This document shows positions 1-7,058 of a stretch of 19,987 nt of DNA, one piece after another. The notes beneath the pieces are model-generated. The model was given only the letters and a program-made list of their open reading frames with translations, had not been told where the DNA came from and did not search any database. The stretch's first letter is position 1. Each line of letters begins with the position of its first letter. Both the position numbers and the translations under genes were made by a program. The DNA is from CAZFHZ01 sp964519015 (GTDB lineage: Bacteria; Blakebacterota; Blakebacteria; Blakebacterales; CAYUVJ01), in contig CAZFHZ010000058.1 in the NCBI GenBank assembly GCA_964519015.1, positions 1 through 19,987 on the forward strand, read 5' to 3'.

Positions 1-110
1 AGCGGGGTGTGCGCCCATCGGACCCGGCCCCTATACTGTGCCCTGAACCCCAGTGCCGTCCTTACGTACCAGAGGTGGGAGTCCGCTCACCACCGAAGGG
101 AGGATGCTCC

Positions 111-947
111 ATGAGCTCACGAACGGCCCGCATCATCGCCCGGGCGATGTTGACCGCCGCTCTGCTCGCCGCCCCTGTTCAGGGATGGGCCCAGGAGGGG
201 ACGCCTCCGCCACCGGTCACCGGAGGCGGCCGGCAGTTCACCAACCTGGGCAACATGCCGATCGCCGGGCTACTCGAACGGGGCAGCTATGAGATCGACC
301 TTCGGATGTACCCGGAGGGAGGCGTATACACCTTCGTCCGGCTCGGATTCCTGCGTTCGGTCAACATCGGCTTCAGCTATGGGGCCGAGAATGTGGTGGG
401 ACGGGGCAAGGTGATCTGGAACCCCAACGTGGAGTTCGCCATCAAGGCCCGGATCATCCCCGAGACGACGGTCCTGCCCGCCTTCGCGGTCGGCTACGCC
501 AGCCAGGGGTACGGCCCCTACCTGGAGGACCTGGAGCGGTACACCGTCAAGTCACCCGGATTCTACCTGGTGGCCAGTAAGAACTACCGCTTCCTGGGGG
601 AGATGGGGCTGCACGGGGGGATCAACAAGAGCCGCGAGGGGGGAGACGACAATGACTTCAATGTCTTCCTCGGCGTGGACAAATCGCTCGGTCCCGACCT
701 CTACCTGATCGCCGAGTACGACGCGGCCCTCAATGACAACGATCAGGAGGCGCTCGGCTACGGGAACGGCTATCTCAATCTCGGCCTGAAGTGGGCGGTC
801 AGCGACCACCTCCGGCTGGAGCTCTTCTTCACCAACCTGATCGACAACGTGAGGGAGGCGGGCAAACCGGCCAACATCAGGGCATTCGCCCAGGAACTGG
901 GCGGTGCCGGCCGCGAGCTCCGGATCGTCTACGTCGACTGGTTCTGA
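111..947 (+). CDS. Outer-membrane beta-barrel-like protein with signal peptide
   Basis: A 278-residue protein, probably exported to the outer membrane. The ATG at 111 is chosen because GAAGGGAGG lies just upstream (95-103) and the product then begins with a basic n-region, a hydrophobic stretch (MLTAALLAAPVQGWA) and a likely cleavage near residue 27. The open frame extends further upstream to position 9, but that part looks non-coding. The mature part alternates polar and aromatic/hydrophobic residues with turns such as SYGAENVVG and NKSREGGDDND, and it ends in VDWF; a terminal Phe is typical of barrel proteins recognised by the BAM machinery. I do not recognise a named family; a porin-like or YjbH-like barrel is possible. 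A TATACT at 32-37 could be a -10 box, but I see no good -35. It is followed closely by the Minf_1886-type gene and the heptose genes, so an envelope role is plausible. The barrel assignment is inference. Confidence 0.7.
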   Translation: MSSRTARIIARAMLTAALLAAPVQGWAQEGTPPPPVTGGGRQFTNLGNMPIAGLLERGSYEIDLRMYPEGGVYTFVRLGFLRSVNIGFSYGAENVVGRGKVIWNPNVEFAIKARIIPETTVLPAFAVGYASQGYGPYLEDLERYTVKSPGFYLVASKNYRFLGEMGLHGGINKSREGGDDNDFNVFLGVDKSLGPDLYLIAEYDAALNDNDQEALGYGNGYLNLGLKWAVSDHLRLELFFTNLIDNVREAGKPANIRAFAQELGGAGRELRIVYVDWF

Positions 948-972
948 TCCCGATGGGGTAGATGAGAGCGAC

Positions 973-1374
973 ATGGACCGTACCATCCAGGAGATCGCCC
1001 GCCGGCGGGGGGAATTCCGGCCCGAGGCCTATTTCTTCACCCTCGAGGGGCTCAGTCATGCCGTCGCGCAGATGCGGGTCCGGCGGCACCTCTCCGGCCC
1101 CGAGCTGCTGGGGGGGCTTATCCGGCTCGCCCACGAGCGCTTCGGGGAAGAAGCCCTCGAGATGCTCACCGGTTGGGGGATCGCGGTTACCCGCGACTTT
1201 GGGCTGATCGTCAACGACCTCATCGAAGCAGGCATCCTCAGCTCTTCCGACGACGACCGTCCCGAGGACTTCGAGAGCACTTTCGGGCTGGCCGATGCCC
1301 TGAAGGAGGAAGCGTGGCGCCAGCGCTGGCGGATCCAGGGGCCGGGCACCTCCGACGAGGACCTGCAACCGTGA
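973..1374 (+). CDS. Minf_1886 family protein (conserved, unknown function)
   Basis: A 133-residue cytosolic protein with no signal peptide or membrane segment. It resembles the Minf_1886 family, known mainly from Planctomycetes/Verrucomicrobia and several candidate phyla. The shared features are an early FFTLEGL segment, a basic-rich RVRRHLSGPELL segment, HERFGEEA, then a WGI...TRDFGLIV pattern followed by LIEAG and a short acidic DDRPEDF tail region; family proteins are usually about 130-150 residues. The ATG at 973 is preferred over the upstream in-frame ATG at 904, because starting at 904 would overlap the previous gene and add a Ser/Thr-rich stretch unlike the family. The Shine-Dalgarno is weak (GAGAG). 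The stop overlaps the next gene's GTG in a GTGA arrangement (1371-1374), so it is probably co-translated with the heptose kinase. The biochemical function is not known to me. Confidence 0.75.
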   Translation: MDRTIQEIARRRGEFRPEAYFFTLEGLSHAVAQMRVRRHLSGPELLGGLIRLAHERFGEEALEMLTGWGIAVTRDFGLIVNDLIEAGILSSSDDDRPEDFESTFGLADALKEEAWRQRWRIQGPGTSDEDLQP

Positions 1375-2369
1375 CCGAGCTAGCTCCCGCCCGCGTGCGC
1401 GAACTGCTGTCCTTCCTCAAGCAGCGGCGGATCCTGATCATCGGTGACTTGATGGTCGACCGGTACGTCTGGGGCCGGGTTCAGCGGGTCTCCCCCGAGG
1501 CTCCCGTACCGGTGGTCGAGGTGGAGACGGAGGCGACCCGCCTGGGGGGCGCCGGGAACGTGGTCGTCAACGTGGCCTCGCTCGGGGCGGTGCCGCTGGT
1601 CGTCGGGATCGCCGGGGCGGGGGACGGGGCGGGGCGGGAACTGCGCGCGCTGCTGGAGGAGCGAGGGCTCACCACGACCGGTCTGCTCGAGTTGCCCGGT
1701 CGGGCCACTACCGTCAAGACGCGGATCATCGCGCACCACCAGCATGTCGTGCGGGCCGACCGTGAGGACCGCAGCCCCCTGGCGGGGGAGGAGGCCGGAC
1801 GATTGCTTGAACGGGTGGACCGGCTCCTCCCCGAGGCCGACGCCGTTATCCTCCAGGACTACAACAAGGGGGTGCTCTCCGGACCGGTGCTGGCGGGGCT
1901 GCTCCCCCGGCTCGAGGAGCGCGGCGTTCCGGTCAGCGTCGACCCGAAGTTCGACCGTTTCTTCGACTACCACCGGGTCACCCTCTTCAAGCCGAACCTG
2001 AGGGAGGCGGAAGCCGCCCTCGGGACCCGCCTGGAGGACGATGCCGCCGTGGAGGAGGCCGCCCGGACCATCCGCCGGCGGCTGGATGCCCGGCATGTGC
2101 TGATCACCCGCGGGGAGCGGGGCATGACCCTCCTGGAGTCGGACGAGGTGGTGCTGCACGTGGGGACCCGAGCCCGCCGGGTCTTCGACGTCTCGGGGGC
2201 TGGGGATACGGTCATCGCCACCCTCACCGCCATGCTGGCGGCCGGGGCTTCGATCCGTGAGGCGGTCGAGCTGGCCAACTTTGCGGCCGGCGTGGTGGTG
2301 GGTGAAGTGGGCGTAGTTCCCATCGAGCCGGAGCGCCTGGTGGAGGCAGTGGCCGATTATGTCGACTGA
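1371..2369 (+). CDS. rfaE1: D-glycero-beta-D-manno-heptose-7-phosphate kinase (RfaE1/HldA type)
   Basis: A 332-residue ribokinase/PfkB-family sugar kinase that phosphorylates D-glycero-D-manno-heptose 7-phosphate at C1 in the ADP-heptose pathway for the LPS inner core. Visible signatures are the N-terminal GDLMVDRYVWG, the substrate-side GGAGNVVVNVASLGA, NKGVLSG, VDPKFDRFFDY, FKPNLREAEAA and the C-terminal DVSGAGDTVIATL, in which Asp279 is the expected catalytic base. The length fits the kinase half of E. coli HldE. The start is GTG at 1371, overlapping the previous stop; starting there gives the usual short leader before the first beta strand. The 3' end overlaps rfaE2 by 11 bases. In enterobacteria these two activities are fused; here they are separate adjacent frames. 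Family-level confidence is high; exact substrate rests on the rfaE2 partner. Confidence 0.93.
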   Translation: MTELAPARVRELLSFLKQRRILIIGDLMVDRYVWGRVQRVSPEAPVPVVEVETEATRLGGAGNVVVNVASLGAVPLVVGIAGAGDGAGRELRALLEERGLTTTGLLELPGRATTVKTRIIAHHQHVVRADREDRSPLAGEEAGRLLERVDRLLPEADAVILQDYNKGVLSGPVLAGLLPRLEERGVPVSVDPKFDRFFDYHRVTLFKPNLREAEAALGTRLEDDAAVEEAARTIRRRLDARHVLITRGERGMTLLESDEVVLHVGTRARRVFDVSGAGDTVIATLTAMLAAGASIREAVELANFAAGVVVGEVGVVPIEPERLVEAVADYVD

Positions 2370-2865
2370 TCCCGCCGCCAAGATCGTCGATGGGGAAGAG
2401 GCCCGGCGGTTGCGGGAGGGCTGGCGTCGCCGGGGAGAGCGCACCGTCTTCACCAACGGAGTCTTCGACCTCCTCCACCGGGGGCATGTCGAGTATCTGG
2501 CCGAGGCCCGCTGCCTGGGTGACCGTCTGGTGGTGGGAGTGAATACCGACACCTCGGTCCGTCGTCTCGGGAAGGGCTCCCACCGTCCCCTCAATCCCCT
2601 GCCCGATCGCCTGGCCGTGCTGGCCGCCCTGGCCGCCGTGGACCTGGTGGTCCCTTTCGACGAGGACACCCCGCTGGAGCTCATCCGGCTCCTGGAGCCC
2701 GATGTACTCGTCAAGGGGGGGGACTACACCGAAGCTACCGTGGTAGGAGCCGACCTGGTACGCCGTGGCGGCGGTGAGGTGGTCATCATCCCGTTCCGAC
2801 CTGGATTCTCCACGACCCGCCTGCTGGAACGGCTGCGGGAGAGCGGAGAACCAGTAAGCGATTGA
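2359..2865 (+). CDS. rfaE2: D-glycero-beta-D-manno-heptose 1-phosphate adenylyltransferase (RfaE2/HldC type)
   Basis: A 168-residue cytidylyltransferase-fold enzyme that transfers AMP from ATP to heptose 1-phosphate, giving ADP-heptose after the kinase step. The nucleotidyltransferase signature HxGH is present as His40-Arg-Gly-His43 within FTNGVFDLLHRGHVEYL. Other family marks are GVNTDTSVRRLGKG, the DRLAVLAALAAVDLVVPFDE segment followed by DTP, VKGGDYT and the C-terminal STTRLLERL. Its start lies inside the rfaE1 3' end (11-base overlap), so the pair is very likely translationally coupled. Common homologues carry a Glu-x-Asp-Arg in the region where this one reads NPLPDR, a mild divergence with the Arg retained. 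gmhA, gmhB and the epimerase gene are not in the window. A promoter-like TTGACC overlaps its stop codon and probably serves the next gene. Confidence 0.93.
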   Translation: MSTDPAAKIVDGEEARRLREGWRRRGERTVFTNGVFDLLHRGHVEYLAEARCLGDRLVVGVNTDTSVRRLGKGSHRPLNPLPDRLAVLAALAAVDLVVPFDEDTPLELIRLLEPDVLVKGGDYTEATVVGADLVRRGGGEVVIIPFRPGFSTTRLLERLRESGEPVSD

Positions 2866-2891
2866 CCCTCTCCACCGCTCGTTCCTAGACT
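2862..2891 (+). promoter_or_regulatory. Sigma-70-like promoter ahead of the TPR gene
   Basis: TTGACC at 2862-2867 and TAGACT at 2886-2891 are separated by 18 bases, close to the housekeeping consensus and unusual in such GC-rich DNA. The -35 box overlaps the rfaE2 stop codon. A start site about seven bases past the -10 would fall in the GGGACAC motif at 2897-2903, leaving a roughly 30-base leader before the GTG at 2931. This is sequence-pattern evidence only. Confidence 0.5.
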
Positions 2892-2892
2892 G

Positions 2893-2910
2893 ACTCGGGA
2901 CACATACATA
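2893..2910 (+). promoter_or_regulatory. Recurring GGGACAC motif, copy 1 (upstream of TPR gene)
   Basis: The stretch reads ACTCGGGACACATACATA. The ACTCGGGACAC core is identical to the copy before the peptidase gene, and nearly so to the copy before guaB3. Here TA does not directly follow the core (CACATA instead of CACTA). It lies 20-38 bases before the GTG start, over the expected transcription start of the upstream promoter. Function unknown; an operator or a start-region element is possible. Confidence 0.4.
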
Positions 2911-2930
2911 ACACAGGCAGGTCGTACCAC

Positions 2931-4670
2931 GTGATTCCCGATCCCTACAACCCCCTGCTCCCGGAAGACTCCGGGCCCCCCCCGGAAGAGAACCGGGCCG
3001 GGACCGACCTCGCTTTCGCCCGGAAAGCCGAGCAATTCATCCGGACCGGGCAGGACCAGGCGGCGCGCGAGCTGCTCGAGGCGGGGGTCAAGGCTCATCC
3101 CTGGTACGCCACCGGCCATCTCCTGCTGGGCCGGCACTACCTCACCGAGGCGCGCTGGGAAGAGGCCCGCCTGGAGCTGGAGCGCGCCCTCCAGCTGGAT
3201 GGTACCTACCCGGCGACCCTCGAAGCCCTGGCCGAATGCTACCAGCAACTCGGTCTCAGCGATCTGGCCCGGGGTTGCCGCGCCCTTGGGCGGGACCTCG
3301 ATCCGCGACCCCTCACGTCGGCAGAGGAGGAACCCCGGATGACAGACGAACACGAGCGCATCCCCGAACCTCCTTCCGAACGCCCCGAGATTCCCGAGGA
3401 AGAGGAAGCGGCGGGGGGCGAAGATGCCCTGGCGGAACTGGAGGCCCTGCTGGACGGGGCTTCCTCCGGGCTGGAAGGGGAGGAACCGGTGGAGGAGCAG
3501 GAACCGGTGGAGGAGCCCACCGCCGGGACCCCGCTGGAGACGTTCGATGCCGCCGAGGAGTCCCCGGCCGGGCTCCCGCTGGAGACCTTCGAAGGAGTGG
3601 CAGAGGAGCCCGATGAGACCCTTACCCCGGCCGGCTGGGACACCGGGGAGGAGGAAGCGGTGTCCGGCGGTGAGGACAAGAGTGACCTCTGGCGCAAGAT
3701 CCTGGAGCAGGCCGAACAGGTCGCGCAGGTCGGGGAGGAGCGGGAGGAGGAGGTCGTCGCCGAGCCCGGTCCGGACCGCGACGACCTCTGGCGCAAGATC
3801 CTGGAACAGGCCGACCAGCAGGAGCCGGAAGAAGCGCCGGTCTCTTCGCTCGAAGAAGTGCTGAACGCGGACCTCTCCGGGGGGGAGGGGGCCGGTCTGG
3901 AGGTCGAACCGGTCGAACTGGAGGTGGCGCCCCTGGAGGGGCTGGAGGTCTCGACCCCCGGCGGCCTGAGCGAGTCGGTGGAACCGGGCGTCAGCAACGG
4001 CGGGGAGGATGCCGGTGTCGAGCTCGAAGAGGCACCCGCCGGCGATGACGTGCTCGGTGAACTGGAACAGACCATCGAGGGGCTGGAGATCACCCAGCTT
4101 TTCGATGAGGACTACGTCCCGACGGGCGGTTCCGACCACGACTGGTCGGTCGGCGGGATCGACGAGCCGGAGCCGGTACCGGAAGGGGAGGAACTCTCCG
4201 AGGAAGCGACAGGCTCACCGGAGGAGGCCCTCAAGGCCCTGGAGGCAGAACTGGCCGGTGCGGGTGGTGCAGAGGAGGGACTCGCCCCCGACGCTTCTCC
4301 CGAGGAAGAGGGACTCGGAGCCCTCGAGGGACCGGAAGGACTGGAGGGTCTGGAAGAACTGGAGGGTCTGGAAGGACTGGAGGGTCTGGAAGCGACTCCC
4401 GCGGTGGAGGAGGTTTCGGGTCTCGAGGAACTCCCCCCCGCTCCCGAACCGGCCGCCCCCCAGACGTCCCCGACCGCTCCCGCTGCCCCGGTGCAGGGAG
4501 GCGCGATCAGCGGTCCCGAGGAGGCCATCCGAGCTGCCATCAAGGCGGACATCCTGGCCGCCCAGGGGAAACGGGAGGAAGCCGCCCGGCTCCTCGAGAA
4601 CCTCCAGCTCTGGGATCCGGAGCGGGCCGCTTTCAAACAGCGGCTGGAGGAGCTGCGCCGGACCGAGTAA
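2931..4670 (+). CDS. TPR protein with long acidic, repetitive linker
   Basis: A 579-residue soluble protein with no signal peptide. Residues about 27-126 form roughly three tetratricopeptide helix pairs (for example ARELLEAGVKAHPWYATGH and EEARLELERALQLDGTYPA). Residues about 130-525 are an extremely Glu/Gly/Pro-rich, presumably disordered linker. Residues about 525-579 return to a helical TPR-like unit (AIKADILAAQGKREEAARLL, then LWDPE). Inside the linker an amphipathic DLWRKILEQA motif occurs twice (residues 252-261 and 285-294), and LEGLE(E/G/A) occurs three times in tandem (471-488). The start is GTG at 2931 with only a weak GGCAGG upstream. It stands as its own transcription unit candidate, with a promoter before it and a 60-base gap after it. 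TPRs bind proteins and acidic linkers can act as spacers or scaffolds. The partner and function are unknown. Confidence 0.8.
   Translation: MIPDPYNPLLPEDSGPPPEENRAGTDLAFARKAEQFIRTGQDQAARELLEAGVKAHPWYATGHLLLGRHYLTEARWEEARLELERALQLDGTYPATLEALAECYQQLGLSDLARGCRALGRDLDPRPLTSAEEEPRMTDEHERIPEPPSERPEIPEEEEAAGGEDALAELEALLDGASSGLEGEEPVEEQEPVEEPTAGTPLETFDAAEESPAGLPLETFEGVAEEPDETLTPAGWDTGEEEAVSGGEDKSDLWRKILEQAEQVAQVGEEREEEVVAEPGPDRDDLWRKILEQADQQEPEEAPVSSLEEVLNADLSGGEGAGLEVEPVELEVAPLEGLEVSTPGGLSESVEPGVSNGGEDAGVELEEAPAGDDVLGELEQTIEGLEITQLFDEDYVPTGGSDHDWSVGGIDEPEPVPEGEELSEEATGSPEEALKALEAELAGAGGAEEGLAPDASPEEEGLGALEGPEGLEGLEELEGLEGLEGLEATPAVEEVSGLEELPPAPEPAAPQTSPTAPAAPVQGGAISGPEEAIRAAIKADILAAQGKREEAARLLENLQLWDPERAAFKQRLEELRRTE
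3684..3814 (+). repeat. Duplicated 32-base segment in the TPR gene encoding DLWRKILEQA
   Basis: Positions 3684-3715 and 3783-3814 are the same 32 bases with one difference, spaced 99 bases apart (33 codons, in frame). Both encode DLWRKILEQA followed by Glu or Asp. Conservation at the DNA level suggests a fairly recent internal duplication of a short helical motif within the acidic linker. Confidence 0.85.
4341..4394 (+). repeat. Three tandem 18-base units in the TPR gene
   Basis: The unit CTGGAGGGTCTGGAAGRA repeats at 4341, 4359 and 4377, differing only in the last bases of each copy. It encodes LEGLEE, LEGLEG and LEGLEA. It looks like a slippage-prone in-frame microrepeat that can change linker length without breaking the frame. 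Confidence 0.9.
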
Positions 4671-4708
4671 GGATCATCGGTCCGGGAGCGCAGGCAGGCT
4701 GACCCGTG

Positions 4709-4730
4709 CCGGGACTCGGGACACTAGCGC
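4709..4730 (+). promoter_or_regulatory. Recurring GGGACACTA motif, copy 2 (abuts peptidase start)
   Basis: GGGACACTAGCG spans 4718-4729, and one more base precedes the ATG at 4731. Together with the preceding GTGCCG (4707-4712) it matches the arrangement before pilT: GTGCCG, six variable bases, then GGACACTAGCG. No Shine-Dalgarno lies between the motif and the start. A CTGACC at 4699-4704 could be a poor -35. Function unknown. Confidence 0.45.
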
Positions 4731-5813
4731 ATGCTCGATTACTTCCTGCGACGACGCGCGCTCCTCTGGGCAGATCCCCGGCTCGGCGACCTGGATGCCT
4801 TCCTGGTCACCACACCCGTCCATCTGCGCTACCTCTGCGGTTTCTCCGGATCGAGCGGCTGCCTGCTGCTGACGCGGGACCATGCCCTGTTGATCACCGA
4901 CGGTCGTTACGCCACCCAGAGCGAAACGGAGGTCGCAGGGGTCGAGGTCCACATCGCCCGCGCCTCCCTCCCCGAGCTGCTGGCGCCCCGCCTGGGCCGG
5001 GCGCAGCGGATCGGCTTCGAGTCGACCCGGCTCAGCTGGGCGGAGGCCGAGGGGCTGCGGACCGCTCCCGGGGCGCGGGAATGGGTCGGGGTAAGGGGGG
5101 CCCTGGAGCGGCTGCGAACCGTCAAGGACGCCTTGGAGATCGCAGTGATCGAGCGGGTCTGCCGGCTGGCCGGCGGGGTGATGCGGACCCTGGTAACGTC
5201 CCTGCAGCCCGGCCTCTCGGAACGCAGTCTGACCGGTCGTCTGGAAGGGCTGCTGCGGGAAGCGGGGAGCGAGGCATTCGCCTTCGAACCCGTGGTGGTC
5301 TCGGGGGAGCGGGGGGCGCTGCCGCACGGTCGCTCTTCCGAACGCCCGATCGCCGCGGGGGAGCTGGTGACGATCGACTTCGGGGCCGTCCTGGAGGGCT
5401 ACCATGCCGACCTGACTCGCACGGTGGCGGTCGGGGAGGCCGGTGAGGAGTCACGGCGCTGGCATGCGGCGGTGGATCGGGCGGTGGCGGCCGCCCTGGC
5501 GCTGGCGGGACCCGGACGCCGGGCTCACGAACTGGACGCCGCCGCGCGTACGGCCATCGACGAAGCAGGACTGGGAGCTTATTTTGTCCACCACCTCGGG
5601 CACGGCCTCGGACTGGAGGTCCACGAGGAACCCCGCCTGGCCCCGAACAGCGAGCAGACCCTGGTCGAAGGCATGGTGGTGACGATCGAACCCGGTGTCT
5701 ACCTGCCGGGGCGCGGGGGTGTGCGGATCGAGGAAGACGTGGTGATCACCCCGGAGGGACACCGGGTGCTGACGACACTGCCGCGATCCCTGGTTATCGA
5801 CGCGTATCGTTAG
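4731..5813 (+). CDS. Xaa-Pro aminopeptidase family (M24B) metallopeptidase
   Basis: A 360-residue cytosolic peptidase that removes N-terminal residues preceding proline, or a related Xaa-Pro dipeptidase. It has the creatinase/PepP layout: an N-terminal domain (about residues 1-130, with LVTTPVHLRYLCGFSGSSG and ITDGRY) and a C-terminal pita-bread domain. All five metal ligands of the fold are visible: Asp216 (TIDFGA), Asp227 (YHADLTRT), His291 (HLGHGLGLEVHE), Glu320 (TIEPGVY) and Glu334 (GVRIEED). The length matches the 350-370-residue type found beside efp in many bacteria, here 17 bases upstream of it. The ATG at 4731 has no recognisable Shine-Dalgarno and directly follows the GGGACACTAGCG motif, so a leaderless or near-leaderless transcript is possible. 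Whether the substrate is a peptide or dipeptide cannot be told from sequence. Confidence 0.92.
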   Translation: MLDYFLRRRALLWADPRLGDLDAFLVTTPVHLRYLCGFSGSSGCLLLTRDHALLITDGRYATQSETEVAGVEVHIARASLPELLAPRLGRAQRIGFESTRLSWAEAEGLRTAPGAREWVGVRGALERLRTVKDALEIAVIERVCRLAGGVMRTLVTSLQPGLSERSLTGRLEGLLREAGSEAFAFEPVVVSGERGALPHGRSSERPIAAGELVTIDFGAVLEGYHADLTRTVAVGEAGEESRRWHAAVDRAVAAALALAGPGRRAHELDAAARTAIDEAGLGAYFVHHLGHGLGLEVHEEPRLAPNSEQTLVEGMVVTIEPGVYLPGRGGVRIEEDVVITPEGHRVLTTLPRSLVIDAYR

Positions 5814-5830
5814 AGGACGGGATCTCGACT

Positions 5831-6394
5831 ATGGCAACGACGGCGGATTTCCGTAAGAGCATGACCTTCCAGATGGACGGCGAGCTCTGGCGGGTCCTTG
5901 AATTCCTGCACGTCAAACCGGGCAAGGGGGGCGCTTTCGTCCGCACCAAGCTGCGCCGGCTCTCCGACGGGGCGGTGATCGAACGGACCTTCCGGGCAGG
6001 AGAGAAGATCGACGAAGTACGGATCGTGGCCCATCAGATGCAGTATCTCTACGAGGGGAACGGGCTCTACTACTTCATGGACTCCGAGACCTTCGAGCAG
6101 CATCCCCTGAGCCGCGACCTGGTCGCCGACGTGCTCCCCTGGCTGAAGGAGAACCTGGAGGTCAAAGTGCTCTGGCACGAGGAGCGGCCGCTCTGGGTGG
6201 AAATCCCCCAGCATATGGAACTGAAGGTGGCCGAGACCGAGCCGGGAGTGCGGGGGGACACCGCCACCGGAGCCAATAAGGCGGCGCGGCTGGAGACGGG
6301 TGCCGTCGTGCAGGTGCCGCTGTTCATCAATGTCGGGGATGTGCTAAGGGTAGATACGTCCACCGGGACCTATATCACGCGCGTCAGCACTTGA
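5831..6394 (+). CDS. efp: Translation elongation factor P
   Basis: A 187-residue ribosome-binding factor that relieves stalling at polyproline stretches. The three-domain eIF5A/OB layout is complete. The loop that reaches the peptidyl-transferase centre reads VKPGKGGAF, with Lys32 at the position that is modified (lysylated, or otherwise) in many bacteria. C-terminal signatures GDTATGANKAARLETGAVV and FINVGDVLRVDTSTGTYI are typical. It lies 17 bases after the Xaa-Pro peptidase and 13 bases before accB, a gene order seen in many phyla. The Shine-Dalgarno is weak: GAGG at 5813-5816 is a little far from the ATG. No EpmA/EpmB, EarP or YmfI-like modification gene is in the window, so the modification state is unknown. 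Polyproline-rich neighbours (the TPR protein and lipoprotein have PPP or PP runs) are possible clients. Confidence 0.97.
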   Translation: MATTADFRKSMTFQMDGELWRVLEFLHVKPGKGGAFVRTKLRRLSDGAVIERTFRAGEKIDEVRIVAHQMQYLYEGNGLYYFMDSETFEQHPLSRDLVADVLPWLKENLEVKVLWHEERPLWVEIPQHMELKVAETEPGVRGDTATGANKAARLETGAVVQVPLFINVGDVLRVDTSTGTYITRVST

Positions 6395-6407
6395 GCGGAG
6401 GTCGGGC

Positions 6408-6893
6408 ATGAACGAGCGGGAGATCCGCCGGCTGATCCGGATCGTCGAGGAGAGCGGGATCGGTGAACTCGAGATCCGGCGCTGGTGGGGAGGTAAGCGC
6501 ATCCGCATCTCCAAATGCGCTGGGGCCGCGCCCGGACCGGTGATGGTGAACCACGCGTCCGCTTCGGCGGCGGAACCGGCGACGACGAGCGCCAACCCCG
6601 CCCCCGCCCCGGCATCGACCTCCACCACCGAAGCGGCGGTCGAGGCGCGCTACCACACGATCCGCTCACCGATTGTGGGGACCTTCTACCGCGCCCCGGC
6701 CCCGGACACCCCCCCCTACGTACAGGCGGGGGACGTCATCAAGGCGGGTCAGACCGTCTGCATCGTCGAAGCCATGAAACTGATGAACGAGATCCAGTCC
6801 GAGCTTGGAGGGAAGGTGGTGCGCGTCCTGGTGGAGAACGCGCAACCCGTCGAGTACAACCAGACGCTCATCGTCATCGACCCGGAGGCATAG
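6408..6893 (+). CDS. accB: Acetyl-CoA carboxylase biotin carboxyl carrier protein
   Basis: A 161-residue carrier of the acetyl-CoA carboxylase complex. Its biotin is carboxylated by AccC and then serves malonyl-CoA formation for fatty-acid synthesis. The N-terminal helix (residues 1-25) is followed by an Ala/Pro/Thr/Ser-rich flexible linker (about 38-78) and a C-terminal biotinyl domain (about 82-161). The biotin-attachment motif EAMKLMNEI places the modified lysine at Lys124, and the thumb segment FYRAPAPDTPPYV precedes it. The ATG has a strong GGAGGT at 6397-6402. Unusually, accC does not follow directly: pilT and a 165-base gap intervene. The biotin ligase is not in the window. Confidence 0.97.
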   Translation: MNEREIRRLIRIVEESGIGELEIRRWWGGKRIRISKCAGAAPGPVMVNHASASAAEPATTSANPAPAPASTSTTEAAVEARYHTIRSPIVGTFYRAPAPDTPPYVQAGDVIKAGQTVCIVEAMKLMNEIQSELGGKVVRVLVENAQPVEYNQTLIVIDPEA

Positions 6894-6950
6894 TGCCCGG
6901 CCCAGCGACACACGTCGCATTCGAGCGGCGCAGCATCCCGGCCGGCTGTG

Positions 6951-6980
6951 TTGCGCCTCCTCGCGATAGCCTGCGACTAT
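6951..6980 (+). promoter_or_regulatory. Weak promoter candidate upstream of pilT
   Basis: TTGCGC at 6951-6956 and GACTAT at 6975-6980 are 18 bases apart in the 165-base accB-pilT gap, the longest + strand gap in the window. The match is modest. The gap also holds a small hairpin (GCGAC, loop ACAC, GTCGC at 6905-6918) without a T-run. The gap length suggests that pilT-accC can be transcribed apart from accB. Confidence 0.25.
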
Positions 6981-7034
6981 CCCATCGTCGTCGCGCCTGG
7001 CCGGCCGGGCGCCGCCCCACTCTCGCTGCGGACG

Positions 7035-7058
7035 TGTGCCGCAGGACAGGACACTAGC
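7035..7058 (+). promoter_or_regulatory. Recurring GGACACTA motif, copy 3 (abuts pilT start)
   Basis: GTGCCG at 7035-7040, then GGACACTAGCG at 7049-7059, the last G being the first base of the GTG start (7059-7061). The spacing between the two blocks is eight bases here. As before the peptidase gene, there is no Shine-Dalgarno between the motif and the start codon. Confidence 0.4.

Noticed and set aside
9..110. Longer barrel protein from the in-frame start at 9
   Set aside because: The added residues are Pro-rich and would bury the signal peptide; the ATG at 111 has a good Shine-Dalgarno.
1380..2714. 444-codon - strand open frame opposite rfaE1/rfaE2
   Set aside because: The + strand has two clear enzyme families; the reverse product has no motif.
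2724..4139. 471-codon - strand open frame opposite the TPR gene
   Set aside because: Mirror of the Glu/Gly-rich coding region (Leu/Gly/Pro-rich product); no start signal and no domain.
4341..4394. Repeats as a CRISPR-like or regulatory array
   Set aside because: The units are in frame inside a coding linker, tandem without spacers, and only three copies.
6948..7058. Longer pilT beginning at the upstream in-frame GTG 6948
   Set aside because: Would add 37 residues unlike the family, and the sequence overlaps the motif and promoter-like region.
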